Shown one piece after another: positions 47,237-57,309 of a DNA stretch of 64,000 bases (position 1 is its first letter; every line of letters starts with the position of its first letter). This DNA comes from Planctomycetota bacterium (GTDB lineage Bacteria; Planctomycetota; Planctomycetia; Planctomycetales; Planctomycetaceae), in NCBI GenBank assembly GCA_014584345.1, contig JACTNB010000027.1:52871-116870 (forward strand), read 5' to 3'. A program made the translations under genes and the position numbers. The notes below the pieces were generated by a model that made no database searches, had not been told where the DNA came from, and saw only the letters and a program-made list of their open reading frames with translations.

Positions 47237-48220
47237 TCACCACCCCAGGACATAGGCGAACATCAGGGGAGCCACGATCGTGGCGTCCGACTCAATGATG
47301 TATTTGGGGGTATCGATGCCCAGCTTGCCCCAGGTGATTTTTTCGTTCGGGACCGCGCCGGAATAACTGCCATAGCTGGTGGTTGAATCGCTGATCTGAC
47401 AGAAATACCCCCAGAGCGGTACGTTGTTCCGCTGCAGATCCTGATGCAGCATGGGAACGACACAGATGGGAAAATCGCCCGCGATCCCTCCGCCGATCTG
47501 GAACATGCCCAGGGGGGATTCGCGGGTCACTTCCGTGTAGAATTCCGCCAGCCAGGTCATGTATTCGATCCCCGTGCGGACCGTATGCACGTTTTTCACG
47601 TCTCCCCGCACAACAGCGGCCGCGTACATGTTTCCCAGCGTCGCGTCTTCCCAGCCGGGAACGATGATCGGCAGATTCTTCTCGGCTGCCGCCAGCATCC
47701 AGGAATTCCTGGGATCGATCTGGTAGTACTCCTCGTATTGGCCACTCAGCAAAACCTGGTAGAAGAATTCGTGTGGGAAGTACCGCTTCCCCTCCTGGTC
47801 GGCCTTGGTCCACACCTCGAGCATGGCCCGTTCCATCCGACGCATGGCCTCCTCTTCGGGAATACACGTGTCGGTCACGCGATTCAGGTGCCGTTCGAGC
47901 AATGCTTGTTCATCTTCCGCGCTCAACTGGCGATAGTCGGGCACGCGAACGTAATAATCGTGAGCCACCAGATTGAAGACGTCTTCTTCCAGGTTCGCCC
48001 CCGTGCACGAAATCAGATGCACCTTGTCCTGGCGAATCATCTCGGCCAGCGACAGTCCCAATTCCGCGGTGCTCATCGCGCCGGCCAGTGTGACCATCAT
48101 CTTGCCACCGCTGGCCAGATGATCGCAATAGCCCTGCGCTCCATCTATGAGCGCGGCCGCGTTAAAATGGCGATAGTGATGTTTAATAAATTCCGTGATG
48201 GGACCACAACCGCTGGGCAT
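47237..48220 (-). CDS. Deoxyhypusine-synthase-like protein
   Basis: The 327-residue protein has the deoxyhypusine synthase family fold: MVTLAGAMSTAELG, ISCTGANLEEDVFN, an NAD-binding GWEDATLGNMYAAAVV, IGGGIAGDFPIC, SDSTTSYGSYSGAVPNEKITWGK, and the end IIESDATIVAPLMFAYVLGW. True deoxyhypusine and homospermidine synthases carry an active-site Lys after the GGG (GGGxxKH or KN); here the sequence is GGGIAGDF, without it. It may therefore act on a different polyamine-like compound or protein. GGAGATCAGG precedes the ATG. Confidence 0.85.
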   Translation of the reverse strand: MPSGCGPITEFIKHHYRHFNAAALIDGAQGYCDHLASGGKMMVTLAGAMSTAELGLSLAEMIRQDKVHLISCTGANLEEDVFNLVAHDYYVRVPDYRQLSAEDEQALLERHLNRVTDTCIPEEEAMRRMERAMLEVWTKADQEGKRYFPHEFFYQVLLSGQYEEYYQIDPRNSWMLAAAEKNLPIIVPGWEDATLGNMYAAAVVRGDVKNVHTVRTGIEYMTWLAEFYTEVTRESPLGMFQIGGGIAGDFPICVVPMLHQDLQRNNVPLWGYFCQISDSTTSYGSYSGAVPNEKITWGKLGIDTPKYIIESDATIVAPLMFAYVLGW

Positions 48221-48454
48221 CCTGATCTCCGTGAATTTCGACTCGTGACTAACGAAAGGCTTTGCCGTGTGACCGGCGCGACGAGCGGGGCGTTTGCCCT
48301 TGATTTTTTCGAATATATCTCTTGATGACGAAACAGATCTCCGCCATACCGACGTGCTGTTTGTCTGGCGAAGCGGGGATCATAACGCGTGCCACGCGAG
48401 AAGCCAACAAATAGCGACCATTCTCGGGGTCGCGGAACAATGGCACACGCGTGA

Positions 48455-49072
48455 TCAACTGCGCCAGGGCTCCAGCAGTTTGTCAATGTATTTTCCCAGA
48501 ATATCGGTTTCGATATTCACCGCATCCCCCGCTTGGCGGATCGCCAGTGTGGTTTTTTCCAGCGTATGAGGAATCAGCGCCACGCTGAAGCCTTCGCTGG
48601 TGACATCGACGACGGTCAGGCTGATGCCATCGACCGTGATGGACCCTTTGGGGACCATGAGCCGGGCCAGTGCCTCCGGTGTCTGGAACCACATCTTGAT
48701 CCACTCTCCCTCGCGCTCAATGCGTTGCACCACACCCAGGCCATCGACGTGTCCCTGGACAAAATGGCCTCCCAGCCGCGCCTGCGCCGAAAGAGCCCGT
48801 TCCAGGTTCACGGGGGTGCCGGGTTGCAATCCTCCCAGGTTGGTACGCGACAGCGTTTCACTCCCCGCCTGAAATTCCCAGCAGTCCTCCTGCTGAGCCA
48901 CCACGGTGAGGCAGCAACCATTGATGGCCACGCTATCCCCCAGGACCGTTGCGGGATGCGCGGCATCCGCGCGCAGCAGTTCCGGGGGAACCTGAATCGA
49001 CAGCCGGACCCCGGCCGACTCGGCCGTAAGGCTGCGCACCACTCCTCGCCCTTCCACCAATCCTGTAAACAT
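48455..49072 (-). CDS. ribE: Riboflavin synthase (alpha chain)
   Basis: The enzyme turns two 6,7-dimethyl-8-ribityllumazines into riboflavin plus a pyrimidine. The two tandem lumazine-binding halves are visible: MFTGLVEGRGVV ... SVAINGCCLTVV, then GGHFVQGHVDGLGVVQRIERE ... GSITVDGISLTVVDV ... IPHTLEKTTLA. The 205-residue length is normal. The start was set at 49072 at MFTGLVE, which is where the family begins, leaving out 50 upstream codons. It is a lone rib gene here, placed just downstream of glgX. Confidence 0.95.
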   Translation of the reverse strand: MFTGLVEGRGVVRSLTAESAGVRLSIQVPPELLRADAAHPATVLGDSVAINGCCLTVVAQQEDCWEFQAGSETLSRTNLGGLQPGTPVNLERALSAQARLGGHFVQGHVDGLGVVQRIEREGEWIKMWFQTPEALARLMVPKGSITVDGISLTVVDVTSEGFSVALIPHTLEKTTLAIRQAGDAVNIETDILGKYIDKLLEPWRS

Positions 49073-49218
49073 GGAATCTCGCACGGGAAAAGAGACTGTA
49101 GTCCCCTTCTGGTTCAGCCTCTCCGGCGGAGCGACTTCACGGGGGGGGGAATGACCGATGAGTCGTACTGTATCACGCAATACGCCGCCAGGGGAACCAG
49201 GGGCCGCGATGGCCTCGG

Positions 49219-51744
49219 TCAAGAGAGCCGACTTGCGGAACGATCCTTGACCGATGAATTTTCATCTTCTTCCGGAGAAATGAGTGTCTTGTCGGGGGGC
49301 TGTGCAGCCTTGGGCCTCGCTTCCTCGACATCGGCAGGTGTAGCAGCATCCGCCCCGGGAAGAGGCTGCTCTGTTCCAGCGGGTTCGCCGGGAGCCATCA
49401 TACCGGCAATGCCTCCGTCTGGCGCCGATTCCGCGGTTATTTCTTGCCCGAGGGCCGGTTCCAACTCGGCAGGGAGCGCGTCTGTCTCGGCAAGCTGGTC
49501 TCCGTCCCCGTTTACGAGGAGTGCCCGTTCCTCCGTCCCCTCTCCCTTGGCGACCGGGACGAACAGCGAACTTGTTTTTTCCGGTTGCAGCCAGCGGATC
49601 AACCGGGCGGCGATCTTCGAGGAAACCGTCTTGAGTCGCAACACGGCCATGGCATGGGCGGAGACGCGATAAATTTCACCCTGGCACATTAAACCGGAAT
49701 CGGGTTCGCTTTCGCAGGTATCGATTGTCGGTTTCCAGAATTCATTTTCGCGGTGGGCAGGCAAGGTGAAATCGACTGCGTGGTGATGGGCATTGAGCAG
49801 CAGCAAAAAGGTGCTGCCCAGAATTTGCCGCCCTTTTTCATCCACTTCGTCAATCATCGCTCCTTCCAGTCGGACGGCGAGACAACGCACGTTGGGTTCG
49901 CGCCAGTCGCGATCGGTCATGGATTTCCCGTTGGGTGTCAGCCAGGCAATATCCTGGACCTCCTGGCCTCGAATTTGCCTACCCTGAAAGAATTTACGCC
50001 GTTGAAACACGGGGTGGCTCTTCCACAAGCGAACCGTGCGCTTCACGAACTTGAGAAACCGCTGCTGCTCGTCGTTCAGTTCCCAGTCGAGCCAACTGGT
50101 CTCGTTATCCTGGCAGTAGGCATTGTTGTTCCCCTGCTGGGTATGTCCCAGTTCGTCGCCCGAGCGCATCATGGCCACGCCTTGCGACAAGAGTAACGTC
50201 GTCATCAAGTTGCGTTTCTGGCGCTCTCGAATCTTGCGAATCTCCAGGTTATCCGTCGGACCTTCATGGCCGCAGTTCCAACTGAGATTGTGGCTGTCGC
50301 CATCGCGATTGTCTTCTCCGTTGGCCAGGTTGTGCTTGTCGTTGTAGCCGACAAGATCCTGCAGGGAAAAACCGTCGTGGGAGGTAATGAAATTGATGCT
50401 CGCATACGGTCGTTTCCCGTTGTGCTGGTAGAGATCGCTGCTCCCCGTGATGCGGGTGGCGAATTCCGACATCTTACCCCCATCCCCCCGCCAGAACTGC
50501 CGCACGCAGTCGCGATACTTGCCGTTCCATTCCGTCCACAGAATGGGAAAGTTTCCTACCTGGTAGCCTCCCTCGCCCAGATCCCATGGTTCGGCAATCA
50601 ACTTGACCTGCGACAACACGGGGTCCTGGTGAATGATATCGAAAAAGGCCCCCAGACGATCCACTTCATGAAGTTCCCGTGCCAGGGCACTGCAGAGGTC
50701 GAAACGAAAACCGTCGACATGCATTTCCTGCACCCAGTAACGCAACGAATCCATGATCAACTGCAGCACGTGCGGCGTGAGCATGTTCAACGTGTTGCCA
50801 CACCCCGTGTAGTCCATGTAGAAGCGGCGCTGCCCATGCACCAGGCGATAGTACGAACTGTTATCGATACCGCGCAGGCTGACGGTCGGCCCGTAATGAT
50901 TCCCCTCCGCGGTATGGTTGTAAACCACGTCCAGGATCACTTCCAGTCCCGCCTTGTGGAGTTTCTTCACCATCGTCTTGAACTCCCGAACGCAGCCTCC
51001 GGGGTCCTTGTTCGAGGAATAGCTCGGTTCGGGAGCAAAAAAGCCGAGCGTGTTGTAGCCCCAATAATTCGACAGCCCCTTATTCACCAGGTGCCGATCC
51101 TGGATCTTGGCATGCACGGGCATCAGCTCCACCGCGGTCACGCCCAGGTCGAGCAGGTGTTGAATCGCGGCATTCGAGGCCAGCCCGGCATACGTCCCCC
51201 GCAACGCCTTGGGGACGCCCGGATGCCGCATCGTGAATCCCTTCACGTGTAACTCGTAGATCAGCGTTTTATGCCAGGGCGTCCGCGGGGGGCGATCATT
51301 TCCCCAGCGAAATCGATTATCCGTCACCATTGCCAGCGGAGCACTCGCCGCATTATCCCGATCATCTATAGACAAATCCCCCTGCGGATGCCCCACGCGA
51401 TAGCCGAACATGGCATCGGACCACTGTATCCCGCGACCAATCGCCCGGGCATACGGATCGAGCAGCACTTTATTGGCGTTAAAGCGATGTCCATGATGCG
51501 GTTCGTAGGGACCATGCACGCGAAAACCGTACAACTGTCCCGGTTTGACATCCGGAAAATATCCGTGCCAGACGAAGTCCGTCCGTTCCGGCAACCGCAC
51601 GCGCCGCGATTCCTTGATTTCATCCGACGAGTCGAAAAAACAGACCTCGACACTCGTCGAATTTGCGGAATATATCGCGATATTGACTCCTGAGCCGTCC
51701 CAATGTGCTCCCAATGGATACGGATTTCCAGGCCACACCCTCAT
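49219..51744 (-). CDS. glgX: Glycogen debranching enzyme GlgX with a long C-terminal extension
   Basis: GlgX hydrolyses alpha-1,6 branches in glycogen. Visible are the N-terminal CBM48 domain (YPLGAHWDGSGVNIAIYS) and the GH13 core: DVVYNHTAEGN, GFRFDLCSALA with the nucleophile Asp, LIAEPWDLG with the acid Glu, and FITSHDGFSL. The usual C-terminal part follows (QDIAWLTPNGKSM). The final 110-130 residues are extra, rich in Ala, Pro, Glu and Asp (GEGTEERALLVNG ... PEEDENSSVKDRSASRLS) and look disordered. At 841 residues it is about 130 longer than typical GlgX. AAGGATG precedes the ATG. Confidence 0.94.
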   Translation of the reverse strand: MRVWPGNPYPLGAHWDGSGVNIAIYSANSTSVEVCFFDSSDEIKESRRVRLPERTDFVWHGYFPDVKPGQLYGFRVHGPYEPHHGHRFNANKVLLDPYARAIGRGIQWSDAMFGYRVGHPQGDLSIDDRDNAASAPLAMVTDNRFRWGNDRPPRTPWHKTLIYELHVKGFTMRHPGVPKALRGTYAGLASNAAIQHLLDLGVTAVELMPVHAKIQDRHLVNKGLSNYWGYNTLGFFAPEPSYSSNKDPGGCVREFKTMVKKLHKAGLEVILDVVYNHTAEGNHYGPTVSLRGIDNSSYYRLVHGQRRFYMDYTGCGNTLNMLTPHVLQLIMDSLRYWVQEMHVDGFRFDLCSALARELHEVDRLGAFFDIIHQDPVLSQVKLIAEPWDLGEGGYQVGNFPILWTEWNGKYRDCVRQFWRGDGGKMSEFATRITGSSDLYQHNGKRPYASINFITSHDGFSLQDLVGYNDKHNLANGEDNRDGDSHNLSWNCGHEGPTDNLEIRKIRERQKRNLMTTLLLSQGVAMMRSGDELGHTQQGNNNAYCQDNETSWLDWELNDEQQRFLKFVKRTVRLWKSHPVFQRRKFFQGRQIRGQEVQDIAWLTPNGKSMTDRDWREPNVRCLAVRLEGAMIDEVDEKGRQILGSTFLLLLNAHHHAVDFTLPAHRENEFWKPTIDTCESEPDSGLMCQGEIYRVSAHAMAVLRLKTVSSKIAARLIRWLQPEKTSSLFVPVAKGEGTEERALLVNGDGDQLAETDALPAELEPALGQEITAESAPDGGIAGMMAPGEPAGTEQPLPGADAATPADVEEARPKAAQPPDKTLISPEEDENSSVKDRSASRLS

Positions 51745-52094
51745 GACGGTCGCATCCTTTCCCCGAACAATCCCTGAACGCTCTATTCATCCCATGCCGC
51801 GTGGATGACACGGCATCACTCGGTCTTTCCCTTCGAGTTTCGTTTGCAGAGCGAATCGTTGCAAGGGGCACGCAATAGAAAATTAACAGGACCTCGGGAT
51901 TCACAACACACACCCATGCGTTGATGCGTCCCGGCTCCGATCCCCGTTCCCGCGACCGCCGCGGAATTGCTTGGAAATACGCGAGGCTCGCAGATCCGTG
52001 GCACGCGAAAAGGCGTCAATCAACGCGCGGTGCAGGAGCACGGCTCGATCGCCTTGCGCAACCGGATGGCGTTGCCGACACCATTCGTATGTGA
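51745..52094. other. Intergenic region, no gene seen
   Basis: This 350-base gap lies between glgX and the oxoprolinase gene, both on the minus strand. Nothing recognisable was found; it should hold the glgX promoter. Confidence 0.4.
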
Positions 52095-55000
52095 TCAACA
52101 GGACCTCGTATTCTGACTCTCCTCCGTGGAGCCCCAGCCCCCGCCTCCGGGCGTGTAAATTTGCAGTACGTCTCCGGGTTGAACCTGAATCTGGAAGCTC
52201 CCCGGCAGGGGAGTTGTGCTATTCGTGGAGGCCTGCCATAGCTGATTGATTCCTCCGCTTCCCGGCTGCCCGCCGTGTAATCCATAGGGAACATGCGAGC
52301 CGCGCCGCTGGGACAACATGGAAACACTCAGGGGAGCCAGGAATTCCAGTTCGCGCACAATCCCGTTACCACCAGAATGTAGACCTGTCCCGCCGGATTT
52401 GTGACGCAGGGCAAATTTCCGCAGACGCACCGGATAGCGAGTTTCCAGCACTTCCACGTCGGTCAGACGGGTGTTCGTCATATGGGTATGCACGGCGTCA
52501 CAACCGGGACCCCGCGGCGTTGCTCCGCTGCCGCCACAAATCGTTTCGTAATAGCCGAAGGAAGCGTTTCCGAACGTCAGATTATTCATCGTGCCCTGGC
52601 TGGCGGCTGCCAGTTCGAGTGCCCCCAGCAACACATCAACCATCCGTTGCGACGTTTCAACGTTGCCGCCAACCATTGCCGCGCAGCGCGCGGGATCCTC
52701 GTGGCTGGGAGGATTGAGCAGGCAGCGGGGGAGCACGATTTCCACGGGTTCGAGCAATCCGCCATTCAGCGGTGTCTCCACGCCTATCAGGCAGCGCAGT
52801 ACATAAATCACCGCGGCGGTCGTAATCGCGCGGTTTGCATTCAGGTTACTGGATAGCACGGGGCCCGTACCCGAGAAATCGATTCTGGCACATCCAGACT
52901 GGATTTCCATTGTGACGGTGATCTGTGCCCCTTCATCAAGATAATCCGTGAAGGACCGGCGCGCTCCCTCGTAGGCCTGCAAAGCCTGGCGCGTTTTCTC
53001 CGCGGAGGCGGCCCGAATCAGTTTCATGTAGCGGTGCGTTCGCTCGACGGTCTGACTTTGAACCAGTTGCTGCAATAATGCCAGTCCCAGGCGATTGGCG
53101 GCCAACTGGGCCTGAATATCGGCAATGTTCTCCGAGACACTCCGCGAGGGGTACGGCCCCGACGACAGCAGCTTCCTCAGTTCATCGAAGCGAGGCGTCC
53201 CGGCTTCCACGAGGGCCAGGTTGCGAATCACCACCCCCTCTTCCGCCAGACAGGTGGAAAACGGAGGCATGCTGCCTGGGGTGATCCCTCCGATTTCCGC
53301 ATGATGCGCCCGGGCCGCCACCAGCGCTAGCAGTTGGCCGTTTTCGCTGGACACCAGAGGAGAGACCACCGTGACATCGGGTAAATGTGAACCGCCCCGG
53401 TAAGGATCGTTCGTGACAAAGACATCGCCCGGCCGCATGACGGGATGCTCCGCCAGGATCGATTTCACTGTTTCGCTCATGGCCCCTAGATGCACAGGGA
53501 TGTGCGGCGCATTCGCAACCAGTTCTCCTTGGGGATCGAAGACGGCACAACTGTAGTCGAGACGTTCCTTCACATTTACGGAATGGGCGGTTTGACGCAG
53601 GGTTTCCCCCATTTGTTCCGCAATGGAAGCAAAATGATGATGGAATATTTCCAGCGAGACCGGATCGATTCCGTTTGTGTCTCGCGTCCCGCAAGGCGGA
53701 TCCTCGCTGGATGCGCGGGATGCGATTTCGATTAATATCTCGCCTCGTGGCAACACCCGGGCCTGGCAACCCGGTTCGAGAAAAATTGTGGAGGTCTCCT
53801 CGTGGAGTATCGCCGGGCCTTGAATCTGGCATCCCGGTCGAAGCTGTTTCCTGGAATAGATTCCGGCCGTGATCTCCCGACGTCCCCAAAAGACGACGGT
53901 TTCCCGGAGCGGGGCGACCACGCCAGGTTCTGAAGTGCCGAATTCAGGTGGAGTTTCGGTAAGCGCTGGCTCCGAAGCGGCCTCTTCCCAGGCGAGTTCA
54001 ACGCGGGCAGCCGCAACTTCCAGAGGAAACTGTTCATGCAGAAAGCCAAACCTGCGGCGATGCTCCTGCTCGTAGGCATGTTGGAAGCCCGCGTGCGTGT
54101 CGGCGACAACATTCAACGTGGTCTCTCGTCCGAGATAACGCAAATCGAGCGAGCAGCGCATTGTCACGCCCCTCGTCGGGGGAGCCCATTCCGTCCCTCC
54201 CTCTCGCCGTGCCTGGGTTGTCAAATCGGCAAACAACCCGGTCAGTTCTTCGGGGGAGATATCCCGAAGCAAGCGAAGCACGGCCCGTTCCGCATGTTGT
54301 CGGCGGACTGCCTGCCCGATGCCGTAGGCACTGAGCACTCCGGCCAGAGGATGTATCATCACCTTCCGGATGCCCAGTTCGCGGGCGAGAGCGCAGGCAT
54401 GCTGTCCTCCCGCACCCCCGAAGGTGACCAGCACATGCTCCGCCGGGTCGAAGCCCCGCGCCGAGGAAATTCGGGCAATTGCGCGTGCCATGCGGGTGTT
54501 GGCAATTTCCAGAAATCCCTCCGCCAGTTCTCGGGGCGTGAGTTTTCGTCCCAGTGGAGAAAGTTCGAGTTCCCGGCATACCGCCCGCAGCTTCGACTCC
54601 ACGGCCGCGACATCCAGCGGAAACGGAAAGTATTCGGGCAATATGCGACCAGTGAAGACATTCATGTCGGTCACGGTCAGGGGGCCGTCACTGCCGTAGC
54701 AGCAGGGGCCAGGCTCTGCTCCCGCGGATTCCGGTCCGACCAGCAGGCGAACCCCATCGAATCGGCAGAGGCTTCCCCCGCCTGCCGCCACGGTTTCAAT
54801 GTTCAAGATCGGTGTTGCGATTCGAACGCCGGCCTTTTCCGTTTCATATTCGAGTTCACAGGCACCCTCGAAGCGGGAAACATCGGTGCTCGTCCCCCCC
54901 ATGTCGAAGCCAATCGCCCGGGGAAAACCGGCTTGGACGGCAACGCGGGCCGCTCCCACTACCCCACCAGCCGGACCGGATAGGATGCTGTCCTTGCCTA

Positions 55001-55967
55001 GAAATTGGCTGGCAGGCATCAAGCCTCCGGCGGATGTCATCAGCTCGAGTTGACTATCGGGTACGCAGGACCGAATCTCCGACAGATAGTCCTTCAACAC
55101 GGGATTGAGATAGGCGTTCAGCAGCGTGGTATCGCCACGGCTGATCAGCTTGATCAGCGGGCAGAGACGATGCGAAACGCTGATTTCCCCAAAACCGGCC
55201 TGGCGCGCGCAATCTTCGACGAGCAACTCATGCGCGGGATTGCGATAGGCATGCAGCAGACAGATCGCCACCGCATCGATACCCGCTTCCCGGACCACCC
55301 GCAGTTGCTCCAGGACCCGCTCGGGATCGGGCTTCCGCAGCACATTCCCCTCGGCATCCAGTCGTTCCTCGATACCGAGGACCCGTTCATACAAGGGAGG
55401 GGATTTCTCAATGGTGAGGTCAAAAAGTCGGGGACGACTTTGATTGCCGATCAGCAAACAGTCCTCGAAACCGGCCGTCGTGACGAACAGCGTTCGTGCC
55501 CCTCTCCGCTCGAGCAGGGCATTAGTACCACGCGTGGTTCCCAGCCGAATCCGCGCCGCTGGGATCGGCACATCAACTGGCATGCCCAGAAGATAGCGAA
55601 TCCCAACGATTGGGGCGGGCTCGCCAGAGGTCAATTCGTAGGACAACCCCACACAATCGGGAGGGAGTGCATGTCGCAGGTACAAGCGTCCCTCGGCACG
55701 GGAATCGATTAGCGTGCTCTCCAGGCAAACGTGCCCTGTCCGATCCCGCAGACGAAAGCGGCAGCCGCGCCATAGATGATCGGGATCGTGGCGTCGATGG
55801 GGATCGGAAAATTCACACTCTCCCCACTGCCGATCAATACACCCTTTGACCCTGCCCGAACTGAGCGTTTTATGGGTCAGAATCTGTCCTGCGGGAGTGC
55901 GGGCGACCACATCGGTAAATGTGCCTCCCACGTCTATCCAGAATTGCCAGGAGTTGCGATTTTCCAA
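52095..55967 (-). CDS. 5-oxoprolinase (fused hydantoinase A and B halves)
   Basis: The 1290-residue enzyme hydrolyses 5-oxoproline to glutamate with ATP. Domain order is HyuA-type (WIDVGGTFTDVVARTP with the phosphate loop, GTTRGTNALLERRGARTLFVTTAGF, IGFDMGGTSTDVS, VTFGGAGGQHACALARELG) and, from about residue 790, HyuB-type (IDPVSLEIFHHHFASIAEQMG, VTNDPYRGGSHLPDVTV, SQRRGSHVPYGLHGG). Both halves are intact and fused, as in known 5-oxoprolinases. A TTG at 55967 with AGGAAAGAG upstream is taken as start; an ATG at 56024 would add a non-family leader. Together with putA and argJ it fits active glutamate metabolism. Confidence 0.9.
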   Translation of the reverse strand: MENRNSWQFWIDVGGTFTDVVARTPAGQILTHKTLSSGRVKGCIDRQWGECEFSDPHRRHDPDHLWRGCRFRLRDRTGHVCLESTLIDSRAEGRLYLRHALPPDCVGLSYELTSGEPAPIVGIRYLLGMPVDVPIPAARIRLGTTRGTNALLERRGARTLFVTTAGFEDCLLIGNQSRPRLFDLTIEKSPPLYERVLGIEERLDAEGNVLRKPDPERVLEQLRVVREAGIDAVAICLLHAYRNPAHELLVEDCARQAGFGEISVSHRLCPLIKLISRGDTTLLNAYLNPVLKDYLSEIRSCVPDSQLELMTSAGGLMPASQFLGKDSILSGPAGGVVGAARVAVQAGFPRAIGFDMGGTSTDVSRFEGACELEYETEKAGVRIATPILNIETVAAGGGSLCRFDGVRLLVGPESAGAEPGPCCYGSDGPLTVTDMNVFTGRILPEYFPFPLDVAAVESKLRAVCRELELSPLGRKLTPRELAEGFLEIANTRMARAIARISSARGFDPAEHVLVTFGGAGGQHACALARELGIRKVMIHPLAGVLSAYGIGQAVRRQHAERAVLRLLRDISPEELTGLFADLTTQARREGGTEWAPPTRGVTMRCSLDLRYLGRETTLNVVADTHAGFQHAYEQEHRRRFGFLHEQFPLEVAAARVELAWEEAASEPALTETPPEFGTSEPGVVAPLRETVVFWGRREITAGIYSRKQLRPGCQIQGPAILHEETSTIFLEPGCQARVLPRGEILIEIASRASSEDPPCGTRDTNGIDPVSLEIFHHHFASIAEQMGETLRQTAHSVNVKERLDYSCAVFDPQGELVANAPHIPVHLGAMSETVKSILAEHPVMRPGDVFVTNDPYRGGSHLPDVTVVSPLVSSENGQLLALVAARAHHAEIGGITPGSMPPFSTCLAEEGVVIRNLALVEAGTPRFDELRKLLSSGPYPSRSVSENIADIQAQLAANRLGLALLQQLVQSQTVERTHRYMKLIRAASAEKTRQALQAYEGARRSFTDYLDEGAQITVTMEIQSGCARIDFSGTGPVLSSNLNANRAITTAAVIYVLRCLIGVETPLNGGLLEPVEIVLPRCLLNPPSHEDPARCAAMVGGNVETSQRMVDVLLGALELAAASQGTMNNLTFGNASFGYYETICGGSGATPRGPGCDAVHTHMTNTRLTDVEVLETRYPVRLRKFALRHKSGGTGLHSGGNGIVRELEFLAPLSVSMLSQRRGSHVPYGLHGGQPGSGGINQLWQASTNSTTPLPGSFQIQVQPGDVLQIYTPGGGGWGSTEESQNTRSC

Positions 55968-56506
55968 GGTGTACTCTTTCCTGAATTTCTCATGTCGGTG
56001 GTCCCGGGAACTCGCACCGTGCATGGGGTAAATCACTGTGTATACGGTTTGGGTACACCCAGGCCATGGGGTAATCCGTTCTCGGAAATCCTGGATCGGC
56101 AATCAGAATGCAGTGAATCCCACTGTCTGGATATTCCAGGCAACCGATGGATTTCAACTTGTCTCTCTTGAATTCACCCGATAGGCTATGAGGAATGCGG
56201 AGTTGTTTCAACAAGTATTGGGAAAACGAGAGGCGGCTGTCCCGCTGTTCCTCCAAACTCTCAGACCCTGAGTTTCAGACCCTGAGTTGTGGAGAACTCA
56301 TTTGCCGGAACACAGGCGACAGCCAATACCGGGGAACGGACGATATTTTCCAACTTGGACTTAATGGCGCGAATGGCCCTGAATCTTCAGGAGGAAAGGT
56401 CGAAAGGGATATCCCGCGGTGCCCATGAGTTGCTGGACGGATTTATGCCCCGCGACTTCGGTTTCGCGATGAACATCTTACTGCGACTGAGAAGAGAGAT
56501 TAATAC
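55968..56506. other. Divergent intergenic region with a short direct repeat
   Basis: The region holds promoters for the oxoprolinase (-) and Rrf2 (+) genes. CAGACCCTGAGTT is repeated twice in direct order at about 56265-56290. A further open frame (about 56289-56696) overlaps the Rrf2 gene in another phase and is a shadow. Confidence 0.4.
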
Positions 56507-56983
56507 GTGTTATCTCAAACCGTTGAATATGCGTTACGGGCGGTCATTCAATTGGCCTACAATCAACCCCATTTGTGCAGTACCAGTTTCCTGGCGGAGA
56601 AAACAAAAGTGCCTCCTGCCTATCTCTCGAAGGTGCTGCAAAGCCTGGTCAGATCGGGGATCGTGCATTCCCAGCGTGGCGTGGGCGGGGGCATGACCTT
56701 GCAAATACCGGCGGAACAAATGACGCTGCTGGATATCGTGAATGCCGTGGATCCCATCAAGCGAATTCGCACTTGTCCCCTGGGGATTAAAACCCACGGC
56801 GTGAATCTCTGTCCCTTGCATAGTCGTCTCGATCAGACCCTGGCCCTGATGGAAGACGCGTTTCGCAAGGCCACTCTGGCGGATATCCTGGCTGAAAAAT
56901 CCGACTCCGTTCCCTTATGCGAGACAACGGAGTCCCCGCTGAAGCCCCTGCTGGAGTTAAGGCATGCTCCGGAAAATGCATAG
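56507..56983 (+). CDS. Rrf2 family transcriptional regulator
   Basis: The 158-residue regulator starts with a GTG at 56507 (GAGAG upstream). The N-terminal winged helix is intact: MLSQTVEYALRAVIQLAYNQ, FLAEKTKVPPAYLSKVLQSLVRSGIVHSQRGVGGGMTL. The following region has Cys in TCPLGIKTHGVNLCPLH, a C-x11-C arrangement. Known Rrf2 iron-sulfur regulators (IscR, NsrR) usually have three Cys here; only two are seen, so the cofactor is uncertain. Its targets are unknown, though it may control itself and neighbouring genes. Confidence 0.9.
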   Translation: MLSQTVEYALRAVIQLAYNQPHLCSTSFLAEKTKVPPAYLSKVLQSLVRSGIVHSQRGVGGGMTLQIPAEQMTLLDIVNAVDPIKRIRTCPLGIKTHGVNLCPLHSRLDQTLALMEDAFRKATLADILAEKSDSVPLCETTESPLKPLLELRHAPENA

Positions 56984-57309
56984 GGTGCAGGACATTTTAG
57001 ATTTCTGCCAGGGAGTTCTCCGCAACGCTTGGCTGGAGAGCCCCCTGTTTTCTCGGCGGAATACTTGCAGAATGCATGAACAATGCATAAAATCGACACG
57101 ACTGTGCGCATGAGTAGGCGTGAAAACAGCAGTAGGGATCCGGCGAACAGGAACTCGACAGAGTTTCCAGCGATTGTCTGAAAGTGTCGTTACAACGAAC
57201 ACTGCACATACCACGGTCAACGGGTGGGCCTTGCCGTCGATTGGTTGACGAAGACAAGCAGCGCTTGCATTGCATGTCGATTTCAGAGGCATTAACGGAG
57301 TTTGTGCCA
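56984..57309. other. Intergenic region upstream of the Flp-like gene
   Basis: AATGCAT occurs twice, 13 bases apart (about 57071 and 57084), a possible binding site. No gene is seen. Confidence 0.35.

Noticed and set aside
50266..51252. Plus-strand open frame of 328 codons inside glgX
   Set aside because: It is antisense to conserved GH13 motifs of glgX.
56289..56696. Plus-strand frame overlapping the Rrf2 gene
   Set aside because: It overlaps the winged-helix coding region in a different phase and shows no family pattern.
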